64,000 nt of DNA. Source: VRUE01 sp963697805. GTDB lineage: Bacteria > Actinomycetota > Thermoleophilia > Solirubrobacterales > 70-9. Position 1 is the stretch's first letter; every line of letters starts with the position of its first letter. The notes below the pieces were generated by a model. It worked only from the letters and a program-made list of their open reading frames with translations. It did not search any database and was not told where the DNA came from. The stretch is from assembly GCA_963697805.1 (NCBI GenBank), contig CAVOPB010000003.1, positions 248,001 through 312,000 of the forward strand, given 5' to 3'. Positions 40,288-48,627 of the stretch are shown in pieces. The position numbers were made by a program, and so were the translations under genes.

Positions 40288-41970
40288 TTAGGCGGCCGTC
40301 GAGGCCGGAGCAGGCCGCGCCGCCGGGGGCAGGCCGCGCGGTTCGGCTCCGTCCTTGGATGGCACCAGAGAGAGCGCGTGCTCGGCCTTGGCGGTGATCG
40401 TCAGGCTTGGGTTGACGCCGGGGTTGGCCGGGATCGATGCGCCATCGGTGACGAGCAGGTTCTCGTAGCCGAAGGCGCGGTTCCCGGCATCGACGACCCC
40501 GCTCTCGGGGTCGGCGCCGATCACGGCGCCGCCGAGGATGTGGGCGGTCGTCGGGACGTTCTGGATCGACTCGGTGATCGCGCTCTGGGCGATTCCCCCG
40601 GTCCGGCTGGCGAACCACCGAGCCGCCTGCGCCGCGGCCGGTAGGTATATGGGATTCGGGCGCTCCGGGTCCTGCTCCGTCTGCAGCCGGACCCCGCGCC
40701 CGAGCAGCCTGCGCCTCGGCCGCAGGTGCATCGCCGCGTCGACGGTCTGCATCACCAGCAGGATCACGGTCCGCCGCGACCACCGGTGGGGGATCCGCAT
40801 CCGCAGCGCCTGCAGTGGGTGGCGGAGCATCGCGGCGGCCCACTTCAGCGGTCGCGTCAGCCGGGTGCCAGGCCCCGCCATCGCCGTGAACATCCCGCTC
40901 ATCGCGTCCCCCGCCTCGCCATAGGTGACGACCTCGATGTGCGTGTCGGGGTCGGGGTAGATGCTCGATGTGATCGCGGCCGAGCGGCTGAAGTCGCGCT
41001 CGTCGTCGCGGGCCGTGACCGACTGGATCGACTCCGAGTTGGTGCGGACGACGTCGCCGATCCGCCCCGAGAGCCGCGGCAGGGCACCGCTGTGGCGGCA
41101 GTTGGCAAGCAGGTTGTTGGTGCCGAGCGCGCCGGCGGCGACGACCACGCCGCGGGCGGTCACGGTCTGCGGCTTCCTCCGTATCCAGGCGCCCGAGCGC
41201 TCGCTCCTCACCCGATAGCCGTCGGAACCGTCGGCGGCTCCGAGCGGGGTGATCTCGGTCACCTGGCGTTCGGGCTGGATCTCGACCCCGAGCTTCTCCG
41301 CAAACCAGAGGTAGTTCTTGACCAGGGTGTTCTTGGCGCCGTGGCGGCAGCCGACCATGCAGCTGCCGCACCGCATGCAGCCGGTCCGCGCCGGGCCCTC
41401 GCCTTCGAAGTAGGGGTCCGCTACCTCGCGTCCGGGCTGGTCGAAGAAGACGCCGACCCGGGTGTTGCGGAAGGTGTCGCCGACGCCGATCTCCTCGCCG
41501 TATTCCCGCAACAGCCTGTCCGCCGGCCCCATCCCCTCGTACTCGGTGACGCCGAGCATCCGTTCCGCGGTCTCGTAGTGCGGGCGAAGCTCGGCCTCCC
41601 AATCGCCGAGCTCGGCCCACTGCGGGTCCGAGAAGAAGGCCGGCCGCGCCCGGTAGAGGGTGTTGGCGTAGCCGAGGCTGCCGCCGCCGACGCCGCTGCC
41701 GGAGACGACCAGCGCGTCCTTGAAGAACGTCAGGCGCAGGACCCCCCTCATCCCGAGCCGCGGCACCCAGAAGTAGCGCCGCGGTTCACGTACCGTCGAC
41801 TCGGCGAAGTCCTCGTCGCGGAACCGGCTGCCGCACTCGAGCACCCTCACCGAGTAGCCCTTTTCGGCCAGCCTCAGTGCCGCCACCGAGCCACCGAAGC
41901 CCGATCCAACGACCAACCAATCGACATCAAATTCTGCCTGCGTACTCTGCTCCCGCTCGCTCGCGCTCAT
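40288..41970 (-). CDS. GMC-type FAD-dependent oxidoreductase (cholesterol-oxidase-like)
   Basis: This 560-aa flavoprotein has the dinucleotide-binding LVVGSGFGGSVAALRLAEKG (20-39). A further conserved segment is VSGSGVGGGSLGYANTLY, and near the C-terminus are HILGGAVIGADPESGVVD and DGASIPANPGVNPSLTITA. MRCGSCMVGCRHGAKNTLVK may hold iron-sulfur-like or structural cysteines. It likely oxidises an alcohol or sterol-like compound. ATG 41970 lies in repeat R2, so MSASEREQSTQAEF resembles the LigA N-terminus. It is the last gene of lemA-rubredoxin-GMC. Confidence 0.87.
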   Translation of the reverse strand: MSASEREQSTQAEFDVDWLVVGSGFGGSVAALRLAEKGYSVRVLECGSRFRDEDFAESTVREPRRYFWVPRLGMRGVLRLTFFKDALVVSGSGVGGGSLGYANTLYRARPAFFSDPQWAELGDWEAELRPHYETAERMLGVTEYEGMGPADRLLREYGEEIGVGDTFRNTRVGVFFDQPGREVADPYFEGEGPARTGCMRCGSCMVGCRHGAKNTLVKNYLWFAEKLGVEIQPERQVTEITPLGAADGSDGYRVRSERSGAWIRRKPQTVTARGVVVAAGALGTNNLLANCRHSGALPRLSGRIGDVVRTNSESIQSVTARDDERDFSRSAAITSSIYPDPDTHIEVVTYGEAGDAMSGMFTAMAGPGTRLTRPLKWAAAMLRHPLQALRMRIPHRWSRRTVILLVMQTVDAAMHLRPRRRLLGRGVRLQTEQDPERPNPIYLPAAAQAARWFASRTGGIAQSAITESIQNVPTTAHILGGAVIGADPESGVVDAGNRAFGYENLLVTDGASIPANPGVNPSLTITAKAEHALSLVPSKDGAEPRGLPPAARPAPASTAA

Positions 41971-42013
41971 GATCCCCGGAAATCTCGCTCGCTCCCGCGT
42001 CCGTCGCAGGCAG
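41934..42013 (-). repeat. R2 palindromic element spanning the GMC oxidoreductase start
   Basis: On the plus strand the arms are CTGCCTGCG (41934-41942) and CGCAGGCAG (42005-42013), perfect 9-bp complements. The inner dyad GATTTCCGGGGATC (41971-41984, minus strand) abuts the ATG. The purine run GGACGCGGGAGCGAGCGAG is shared with the ligA copy (24035-24118). Arms and inner dyad differ from that copy at paired positions in a way that mostly keeps pairing. Confidence 0.7.
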
Positions 42014-42029
42014 GTGTGTGTGGCGGACT

Positions 42030-42221
42030 CTAGGCCTCGCCGGGCTCGAGGGGGCGAAAGTCGCTCGTTCGAGCCCCGCACACCGGGCAGAACCAGTCCT
42101 TGGGAATTTCCTCGAACGGCGTTCCGGGCGGGATTCCGCCGTCAGGATCGCCGTGCTCGGGGTCGTATATGAACCCACAGCTCTCGCAGATCCAGAGGGT
42201 CGCTTCAGCGGTAGCGGTCAT
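42030..42221 (-). CDS. Rubredoxin
   Basis: This 63-aa electron carrier has both iron-binding knuckles: CESCGFIYDPEHGDPDGGI and FCPVCGARTSDF. ATG 42221 gives MTATAEATLWICESCG. It lies 19 nt after lemA and 59 nt before the GMC oxidoreductase ATG on the same strand. It may pass electrons to or from that enzyme, which is inference. Confidence 0.93.
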   Translation of the reverse strand: MTATAEATLWICESCGFIYDPEHGDPDGGIPPGTPFEEIPKDWFCPVCGARTSDFRPLEPGEA

Positions 42222-42240
42222 GCAGGGAAGCTTACGCGAC

Positions 42241-42804
42241 TCAGCTGTCGAAGCTGACCGAGACCGGCTCGCGCTCGGCGTCCTCGATCTCGAAGAACTC
42301 ACGCGCGGTGAAGCCACTTTGGTTGGCGATGACCGAGCCGGGGAACTGCTGAATCCCCGTGTTGTAGGCCTGCACGTTGGAGTTGTAGATCCGGCGCGAG
42401 GCCTGGATTTCGTCCTCGAGCTCGGAGAGGTTGCGGCTCAACTGCTGGAAGTTCTCGGTCGCCCGCAGCTGCGGGTAGTTCTCGGCCACGGCGCGGAGGT
42501 CGGTCAGTGCCGCGGTCAGCTGGCCCTCGGCTTTGGCGGTGTCTCCTACGCTCTGCGCGGCCATCGCGTCCGCGCGCGCTTTGGTCGTTTTCTCGAAGAC
42601 CTCGCTCTCGTGCGAGGCGTAGCCTTTGACGGTCTCGACCAGGTTGGGGACCAGGTCATGGCGCCGTTTGAGCTGAACGTCGATTCCGCTCCATGACTCG
42701 TCGACCCGGTTTCGCGCGGCGACGAATGAATTGCGCTTCGCGATCCAGTAGAGGACGGCGATGACGATGATCGCGACGACGACGACGACGATTGCGATGG
42801 TCAT
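42241..42804 (-). CDS. LemA family protein
   Basis: This 187-aa protein has one N-terminal membrane helix (TIAIVVVVVAIIVIAVLYWI) and the LemA coiled region ESWSGIDVQLKRRHDLVPNL, ENFQQLSRNLSELEDEIQAS and RRIYNSNVQAYN. Function of the family is not settled; it is linked to envelope stress. TAGGAT lies 6 nt before ATG 42804, fitting a leaderless mRNA. Confidence 0.93.
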   Translation of the reverse strand: MTIAIVVVVVAIIVIAVLYWIAKRNSFVAARNRVDESWSGIDVQLKRRHDLVPNLVETVKGYASHESEVFEKTTKARADAMAAQSVGDTAKAEGQLTAALTDLRAVAENYPQLRATENFQQLSRNLSELEDEIQASRRIYNSNVQAYNTGIQQFPGSVIANQSGFTAREFFEIEDAEREPVSVSFDS

Positions 42805-42810
42805 GCCCGC

Positions 42811-42816
42811 ATCCTA
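42811..42816 (-). promoter_or_regulatory. Candidate -10 box of leaderless lemA
   Basis: TAGGAT (minus strand) ends 6 nt upstream of the lemA ATG. A second TAGGAT on the plus strand (42854-42859) lies 9 nt before the divergent gene at 42869. Confidence 0.45.
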
Positions 42817-42868
42817 CTTCCTGCTCGCTGCGCGGCAAGTCGGCGGCCGGAAATAGGATCGGGGTGCG

Positions 42869-43540
42869 ATGAGCGCAAAGGGCGAAGCAGAGGAATGGGC
42901 GGGGCTGGTCAGCCACTTCGCCGAGCGCAATGACCTCACCTACGAGCCGGTCGGAGGGATCAACCCCAAGGACGGTCCAGTCGCGCTCTGCGTCGGCGGC
43001 ACCAACAGGCTCACCGGCCAGCTCGCCGAAGGGTTCTGGGGCTCCTCATGCGACGCCGACGAGCACGAGGCCGGCGGCCTCTTCGGCAAGGGGATCCTGC
43101 CGAGGGCGATCCTCGCCAAGGCTCACATGCCGGACCTGGCCAAGGTCGTCCCGGCCTTCAACGTCGAGTCGATCGAGGGGCACGAGGTCGTGACCCAGCG
43201 GTTCGCCCGGAAGGTCGAGTTCGAGTCGCTCGATTTCAACCGGCGCTACCTGGCAACGGTTCCCAAGGAGTACGACCCGGTGGCGCTGCGCGAGCTGTTC
43301 GGCCCCGGCTTCCTCGCCTGGGCGACGACGATGACCGGCGAGATCGATTTTGGGATCAACGACCGCCAGCTCTGGTTCACGTGGCGCCTCCATGAGCGCA
43401 CCGAGGCCGAGCTGAAGGCGGCGCTGAAGAACGCCGGCCAGCTATTCCGCCGCCTCCAGATTGAGATGGACGAGAGCGGGATCCACACCTATCCGCCGGG
43501 GCCCTGGCACGCGGGCCTGGAGCCGTTCCCCGCGGACTAG
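42869..43540 (+). CDS. Hypothetical protein divergent from lemA
   Basis: The family is not recognised. The 223-aa product has no signal peptide or membrane helix. It alternates beta-rich stretches (PVALCVGGTNRLTGQL, EGHEVVTQRFARKVEFESL, EIDFGINDRQLWFTWRL) with a C-terminal helix, TEAELKAALKNAGQLFRRL. It is divergent from lemA across 64 bp with -10-like boxes facing each way. It may work with the LemA protein, but nothing in the sequence proves this. Confidence 0.7.
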   Translation: MSAKGEAEEWAGLVSHFAERNDLTYEPVGGINPKDGPVALCVGGTNRLTGQLAEGFWGSSCDADEHEAGGLFGKGILPRAILAKAHMPDLAKVVPAFNVESIEGHEVVTQRFARKVEFESLDFNRRYLATVPKEYDPVALRELFGPGFLAWATTMTGEIDFGINDRQLWFTWRLHERTEAELKAALKNAGQLFRRLQIEMDESGIHTYPPGPWHAGLEPFPAD

Positions 43541-44688
43541 CGCCGAGCGTCGCTGAGGTAGCCGCGGAGGGTCCGGCGCTTTGGCTGCCGCGACATCGCC
43601 GCGACCGCATCGCGCATTGACGCCGCTGCAGCGTCGAGGCTGTTGTGGGCCTCGACCAGGCTTCGCAGCTTCCGCAGCGCGCCCTCATCGACGGCGAGCA
43701 GCCCCTCCCAGAGCACGCCCAGGTCGGTCGTCACGCGGGGGTCTCCGAACGGGTCGCGCGCCGCCTCCTCGTAGACATCGGGTCGCAGGACGCTTCCGGC
43801 AGCGCTCGTGTCTTCGATCGTGCGGGCGACGACGACGCGACGCCCCAGCGCCGCCGCCTCGAGCGTCGTCGAGCCCTGGGCGACGACGACGTCAGCGGCG
43901 GCGAGCCTGGCGATCGGGTCCAACGGGGGGCCCTCGAACACCCAGGAGCCGGGCGGCAGGCGATCCGCGCAGAGGGCCTCGGCATGCTCCCGGGTGGGGC
44001 CCTCGCCGGCGATCGTCAATCGGCAGTCCCGTCCTCTGGCCAGACCCTCCTTCGTCAGCTCCACCGCGAGCCGTGGAATCGCGGCCTTCTCCGGTGAGTG
44101 CCTGGTCAGCGCCAGGATTTCGTCCCGGCCCGTGGCGGGGCTGAAAGGTGGGAGTGGGAACGAGGCCGGCAATATCCGCAGCTCGCCTCTGGGGAGACTG
44201 AACGCGGCCTCGAAGATGCGGCGATGCGCCGCGCCGCGGACGAGGACCACAGCGGCGGGTTCGGCCAGCGCCCGCTCGAGGACGGCCCTGGCATCGGCCA
44301 CCATCTCGGTCCCGTGCCAGCGCGCCATCTGCATCGGCGCCTGGTGCACGACCAGGGCAGCTCGGCCGGATGCCTCGAGCGCCGGCCCGAATGCGTGCAT
44401 CACCTCGAAGTCCCAATGGACGATCGCCAGCTCGCTCCGCTCGGCGATTTCGGTCACCACGGCCCAGTCGCTGCGCTCCTCCTCGGCCCATCGGGTCGGG
44501 ATGAACTCGATCCCGGCCGATTCGGCCGCCTCGGCGAGGGGCCCCGGCGGGCCGAGCACCGTCGCCGCGCCGCCGGCCCCGACGTGGCGGCCGAGCAGGC
44601 GCACCCACTGCCAGGTCGATCCACCCGGGTCGAGGCTGTGGAGCAGGCAGCAGACCCTCTCGACCCCCAACTGACCGCGTGCCGGCAT
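43537..44688 (-). CDS. Glycosyltransferase, GT-B-like (group 1 type)
   Basis: This 383-aa protein has CLLHSLDPGGSTWQWVRLLG at the N-terminus, as in GT4-type enzymes. It also has a C-terminal nucleotide-sugar-binding half with LTIAGEGPTREHAEALC, PLDPIARLAAADVVVAQGST and TLEAAALGRRVVVA. The EX7E-like pattern is only partly clear, and donor and acceptor are unknown. ATG 44688 abuts the promoter of the divergent hexapeptide transferase, so both may act on the same surface glycan. Confidence 0.75.
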   Translation of the reverse strand: MPARGQLGVERVCCLLHSLDPGGSTWQWVRLLGRHVGAGGAATVLGPPGPLAEAAESAGIEFIPTRWAEEERSDWAVVTEIAERSELAIVHWDFEVMHAFGPALEASGRAALVVHQAPMQMARWHGTEMVADARAVLERALAEPAAVVLVRGAAHRRIFEAAFSLPRGELRILPASFPLPPFSPATGRDEILALTRHSPEKAAIPRLAVELTKEGLARGRDCRLTIAGEGPTREHAEALCADRLPPGSWVFEGPPLDPIARLAAADVVVAQGSTTLEAAALGRRVVVARTIEDTSAAGSVLRPDVYEEAARDPFGDPRVTTDLGVLWEGLLAVDEGALRKLRSLVEAHNSLDAAAASMRDAVAAMSRQPKRRTLRGYLSDARR

Positions 44689-44695
44689 CGGTTGG

Positions 44696-44701
44696 GATAA
44701 T
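44696..44701 (+). promoter_or_regulatory. Candidate -10 box of leaderless hexapeptide transferase gene
   Basis: GATAAT ends 7 nt before TTG 44709 and no Shine-Dalgarno lies between. This supports TTG 44709 over the longer in-frame GTG 44679, which would overlap the divergent gene. Confidence 0.4.
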
Positions 44702-44708
44702 CGCACCC

Positions 44709-45407
44709 TTGTCCTCGCTGAGCCCCTCGGATCTCGCGCCCAACCTGTTGCTCGGCGAGGATGTCGAGATCGACGATGGCGTCGAGATAGGCGCAAACGT
44801 GATCGTCAACGATCGGGTCAGGATCGAGAAGGGTGCGCGGATCGACAGCGGGGCGGTGCTCGGCCGGATCTCAATGCTGAACCGCCGCTCGAGGAGTCCG
44901 GAAACCGAGAGCGCGACGACCACGATCAAGGCTCACGCTGTCGTCAGCGTCTATGCCCTGGTCACCGCGGGAGCGTGGATGGGCCCTCACTCCATGCTTG
45001 GAGATCACGCCCACATCCGGGAGGGCGCGCGCCTCGGAACCGATGTCGTGGTCGGCACCTCGTGCGGTATCGGACGGAACGTCACCATCGGCGATCGCAC
45101 GCGGATGCAGAACCAGTGCGTGGTGGGGCCGGAAACGATCATCGAGGAGGACTGCTTTCTCGGCCCCGGGGCTCAGCTCCTGACCGGAAGGAGGATGACC
45201 AGGTCCGACCGGATGCCGCCGCCAGTTGTGAGGCGCGGTGCCCAGATCGGCGCCGGGGCGATGGTCATGCCCGGGGTCGAGGTCGGAGCGGAGGCGATCG
45301 TCGGCGCCGGAGCGCTGGTCACGGCCGACGTTCCGGGCGGCGCGATCGTGCGCGGGATCCCGGCCCGCTCCGCCGCGGCGCTGGCGGAGATCGCTCAGGA
45401 CGGGTAG
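44709..45407 (+). CDS. Left-handed beta-helix (hexapeptide repeat) acyltransferase-like protein
   Basis: Repeats of the [LIV]-G-x4 type run through the protein: LLLGEDVEIDDGVEIGANVI, RIEKGARIDSGAVLG, REGARLGTDVVVGTSCGIG and GAGAMVMPGVEVGAEAIVGA. Such trimeric enzymes acetylate sugars or amino groups using acyl-CoA or acyl-ACP. About 232 aa from TTG 44709; GTG 44679 would add 10 residues. Its end overlaps the convergent Nudix gene by 13 bp. Confidence 0.82.
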   Translation: MSSLSPSDLAPNLLLGEDVEIDDGVEIGANVIVNDRVRIEKGARIDSGAVLGRISMLNRRSRSPETESATTTIKAHAVVSVYALVTAGAWMGPHSMLGDHAHIREGARLGTDVVVGTSCGIGRNVTIGDRTRMQNQCVVGPETIIEEDCFLGPGAQLLTGRRMTRSDRMPPPVVRRGAQIGAGAMVMPGVEVGAEAIVGAGALVTADVPGGAIVRGIPARSAAALAEIAQDG

Positions 45408-46036
45408 TCGGGGTCGCCGGGGAGCACGATCCGGTGCTCCTCCTCGGTGCCGATCACCTTCGGCAGGATCGGCTCGACGGTCCCTTCGCGGTAGGCCTCG
45501 ATCGCCTCGGCGGCGCTCGCGAAAGGCGCCAGGGTCTGCAGCTGGGAGATCGTCGGGAAGGCCAGGGCCATCTCGCCGGCGGCCTGCGCCTCGACCGCGG
45601 CGGCCGGGGCGAACCAACCGGCGTCGGTGGTCTCGACGCCGTCGGGTTTCGGCGGGGAATGGGCCGGGGCGTGAGCGAGGAAGAACCAGGCGTCGAAGCG
45701 CCGCGAGATCACCTCCGGGGTGATCCAGCGCGAGAACAGGACCAGCTCGGCGTCGGCGGCGAGCTCGATCCCGGCCTCCTCGGAGAGCTCCCGCGCCGCG
45801 CAGGCGCGGTGGCCGTCCTCGCCCTCGCCGTCCTCAGGGTCCACCGCTCCGCCCGGGAACACCCACACTCCGGGCATGAACCCGGCTTCCTCGGTCCGCT
45901 TCAGGAGGAGGACCTCGAGGCCTCGATCCGTGTGTTTGCCACCCCCCCGCAGGAGCACGACAGAGGCCGCGGGACTCGGGGTGAAGGGCTCGCCCAGGTT
46001 GGGCCGCTCGGCCGGCCCGCGCCTTCTGGGGGTCAC
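45395..46036 (-). CDS. Nudix hydrolase
   Basis: This 213-aa protein has a Nudix box with REL-x-EE-x-G as ARELSEEAGIEL, preceded by VWVFPGGAVDPEDGEG. The spacing between GG and RE is longer than the standard box, as in NUDT19/CoA-diphosphatase-like members. A C-terminal helical part is present (LPFASAAEAIEA-like, here LAPFASAAEAIEAYREG). It probably cleaves a nucleotide or CoA diphosphate. Confidence 0.85.
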   Translation of the reverse strand: MTPRRRGPAERPNLGEPFTPSPAASVVLLRGGGKHTDRGLEVLLLKRTEEAGFMPGVWVFPGGAVDPEDGEGEDGHRACAARELSEEAGIELAADAELVLFSRWITPEVISRRFDAWFFLAHAPAHSPPKPDGVETTDAGWFAPAAAVEAQAAGEMALAFPTISQLQTLAPFASAAEAIEAYREGTVEPILPKVIGTEEEHRIVLPGDPDYPS

Positions 46037-46075
46037 GGTTTCAGCCTACCTTTCATCCATCGCTAACACAGATCC

Positions 46076-46888
46076 GTGTTGCGTCTGATTAAGTCAGCGA
46101 CGGTGTCGCGGGGACGCGTGATCGCGCTGGTTGTGGCTGCCTGTTTGGTGGTCGGAGTGCTTGCGGTCTGGAAACTCTTCCCCCGCGACGACACCTCTAG
46201 GGTCAGCGTCAAGGATGCCGTCGCCCAGTTCCGCGAAGGGAGCGGAGGAGGCGGAGAAGGCGAAGGCGCGCTGTTCGAACGAGAAGAAGGCGTCTACCGC
46301 TACGAGACGAAGGGCAGCGAGACGGCCGACACCGGCCTGCTCAGCGCGACCCACGACTATGACGGGATCTCGACGATCACGATCAGCGAAGCAGGGTGTG
46401 GTGTGGTCGAGCGCTGGCAGGTCCTCGGCGGTCGCTGGGGCGAAGCGACCTCGTGCCCGACCAAGGGCGACTTCTTCGAACTGATCGGCTTCGTCGAATA
46501 CCACGAATTCTTCGGCGAAACCCGCGAATCGACCTACAAGTGCACCGGCGACCCGGCGTCGAAGCGCTCGGCCCGCCAGATTGGCAAGACCTTCCACGGC
46601 GAGTGCCACTCCGACGAAGGCGACACCGCAACCAGCGAGTCGCTGGTCAAGGCAATCGAAAAGGTCGACATCGGCGGCAAGCCCTTCGACGCAGTCCACA
46701 CGTCCACCGACGTCAAGCTCGACGGCCATGTCAGCGGGACCGCCAAGCGTGACGACTGGCGACGGCAGTCCGATGGGCTGCTGCTGCGGCGGGTGACGAG
46801 GAGCGACGCGAAGATGAGCGGCACGATCGACGCCGACTACCACGAGAGCTACTCGCTGCAGCTGCTCTCGGTCAACCCGCGCCAGTAG
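46076..46888 (+). CDS. Membrane-anchored exported protein, function unknown
   Basis: One N-terminal membrane helix (GRVIALVVAACLVVGVLAVW) is followed by about 235 extracytoplasmic residues, beta-rich, with three cysteines (GCGVV, TSCPTK, KCTG...ECHS region). The family is not recognised. GTG 46076 is used; TTG 46079 is equivalent. Its end overlaps the convergent DUF4349-like gene by 17 bp. Confidence 0.7.
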   Translation: MLRLIKSATVSRGRVIALVVAACLVVGVLAVWKLFPRDDTSRVSVKDAVAQFREGSGGGGEGEGALFEREEGVYRYETKGSETADTGLLSATHDYDGISTITISEAGCGVVERWQVLGGRWGEATSCPTKGDFFELIGFVEYHEFFGETRESTYKCTGDPASKRSARQIGKTFHGECHSDEGDTATSESLVKAIEKVDIGGKPFDAVHTSTDVKLDGHVSGTAKRDDWRRQSDGLLLRRVTRSDAKMSGTIDADYHESYSLQLLSVNPRQ

Positions 46889-48056
46889 TCGGAGAGCGGT
46901 CGAGGGCGCGCTCACGCGAGCGCCGCAGCCAGGCCCGCTGCACCAAGAGCGCCAGGACGAGGATCAGCGCGATCGGGGCGAGGATTGCGAGGGCAACGAC
47001 GGTGACACCGGCGGCGACCGCCAGGATCCTGCCGGCGTCGCCGATCGCGTCGCCGACCCCCCAATCGCCCCCTCCGCCGGAGGCCACGGCGCCGGGGTCG
47101 GAGACGATCCGCACCGAGACGCGGGCGAAGTGGGTCCGCCGTTCCATCGCCGAGAGCCTCGATCGCAGCCGGGCCAGCCGGTTGCGCTCGGAGTGGAGCT
47201 CGGATTCGATCGCTTCTCGTTCGGAAACGGTCGCCGCCCCTTCGAGCTCGGCGAGCAGGCCGTCGACCTTCGCCCGCGTGTCCCGAGCCCGTTCCTGGAG
47301 CCCGATCGTCGGCGCCGTGACATCGACCGATGCGTCCGAGCGCGAACGCACCGGACCGATCTCCGAGAGTGCGGCGAGCGTGTCGGCGAGCCTCCGGCTC
47401 GGGACCAGGAGGTCGAACGAGGCGACGGCGTGCCCCTCGTCGCGTGTCCGCGTCGACGAGCGCAGCACAATTCCGTCGTATTCGTGGATCACACCGAGAA
47501 CGTCGCCGGCGGCGCTCCTCACGTCTGCAGGGTCGACGGCGAGCACTACCCGAGCCGAGCGTTCGACGTCACGGGTGCGGACACCGGCGGCGTAGGGACC
47601 GACGCTCGCGGAGCCGCTGCCGGGGGCGCTCTTTGTCGTCAGTTCGCCCGTTGCGGCCGCGGCCGACGGCGCGACCTGAACGGGGCCGCCATCGGTGTAG
47701 CTGGGCACCTGGTGTGCTCTCGCGGTCTCGGGAATCGGCTTCGAGCGGTCAACGTCGGCCGGGGTGCGGGCGAGGCGCCCATCGCCGCCGCCCGAGCCCG
47801 AATCGGAGATCGAGATCACCGCCGTGGCTACGACGATCGCCGCCAGGGCGGTCGCACCCAGCGGGGCACCGAGCCGCCGCCAGGAGAGATCGCCCAGCGT
47901 GCGGCGGATTCGCTCCTGCCACGGACCTGGGCCGGCGTCATCCGCAAACCCCGCGGCAACCCTGGCGTCGAGCTCGGCGGCGAAGGCTACCCTCAGTCTC
48001 GGCCTCATCGACTCGAGCTCGGCGACGATCTCGATCTCGCTTCTATCGGGCTCCAT
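46872..48056 (-). CDS. DUF4349-like membrane protein, probable anti-sigma partner
   Basis: This 394-aa protein has an acidic N-terminal cytoplasmic part (1-60), a membrane helix (LGATALAAIVVATAVISI), a DUF4349-like extracytoplasmic region with a coiled coil (LQERARDTRAKVDGLLAELE through SELHSERNRLARLRSRL), and a C-terminal membrane helix (AILAPIALILVLALLVQ). Its start overlaps the ECF sigma gene by 14 nt. This arrangement is typical of sigma/anti-sigma pairs, though no zinc-type anti-sigma domain is visible. Confidence 0.78.
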   Translation of the reverse strand: MEPDRSEIEIVAELESMRPRLRVAFAAELDARVAAGFADDAGPGPWQERIRRTLGDLSWRRLGAPLGATALAAIVVATAVISISDSGSGGGDGRLARTPADVDRSKPIPETARAHQVPSYTDGGPVQVAPSAAAATGELTTKSAPGSGSASVGPYAAGVRTRDVERSARVVLAVDPADVRSAAGDVLGVIHEYDGIVLRSSTRTRDEGHAVASFDLLVPSRRLADTLAALSEIGPVRSRSDASVDVTAPTIGLQERARDTRAKVDGLLAELEGAATVSEREAIESELHSERNRLARLRSRLSAMERRTHFARVSVRIVSDPGAVASGGGGDWGVGDAIGDAGRILAVAAGVTVVALAILAPIALILVLALLVQRAWLRRSRERALDRSPTTGAG

Positions 48057-48612
48057 CGCACGCCTCCCTCAGCTTGGTTACGACTCGGTGCAGACGGGTG
48101 CCGGCATTGGACTCGGTGAGGCCGAGCACCGATGCGATCTCGGCGTTGCCGAGGCCGGCGAAGAACTTGAGTGCGACCAGCTCGCGCTCGCGGGCGTCGA
48201 GAGCCTCGAGCGCCGCCGCGACCGCCAGTCGCCGCTCGCTTCGCTCGACCGGGTGCTCAGCGTCGATCCCGGCAAGGTCGACGGGCTCGTCGACAAGCGC
48301 ACTCTGGCGCTTTCGGCGCCGCAGCTCGTCGAGAGCCGCGTTGCGGGCGATCCCGAACAGCCAGGCCCGGGCGCTGCCGCGGCGGGGGTCAAAACGCGAG
48401 CGGTTGCGGTAGGCGCGCTCGAAGGCGGTCGCGGTCACCTCCTCGGCGGCGCTGCCGTCGCGAAGCAGCCCGGCGGCGTAGGCATAGACGTCGTCGCGAC
48501 TGCTCCTGTAGAGCCGCTCGAATGAGAGGCGCTCATCGGCGGCGACGCCCTCTGTGGGTGTGGCCAGGGCCTGACTCACACCCCTACTACTACGCGATCC
48601 CGGATCCGTCAC
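48043..48612 (-). CDS. ECF-family RNA polymerase sigma factor
   Basis: This 189-aa sigma-70 family protein has region 2 (LYRSSRDDVYAYAAGLLRDG; ERAYRNRSRFDPRRGSARAW; LFGIARNAALDELRRRKR) and region 4 (LDARERELVALKFFAGLGNA followed by EIASVLGLTESNAGTRLHRV). It lies between bioA and the DUF4349-like gene and overlaps the latter by 14 nt, so the two are co-expressed. Confidence 0.92.
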   Translation of the reverse strand: MTDPGSRSSRGVSQALATPTEGVAADERLSFERLYRSSRDDVYAYAAGLLRDGSAAEEVTATAFERAYRNRSRFDPRRGSARAWLFGIARNAALDELRRRKRQSALVDEPVDLAGIDAEHPVERSERRLAVAAALEALDARERELVALKFFAGLGNAEIASVLGLTESNAGTRLHRVVTKLREACDGAR

Positions 48613-48627
48613 AGACGGGCGTTGGGC

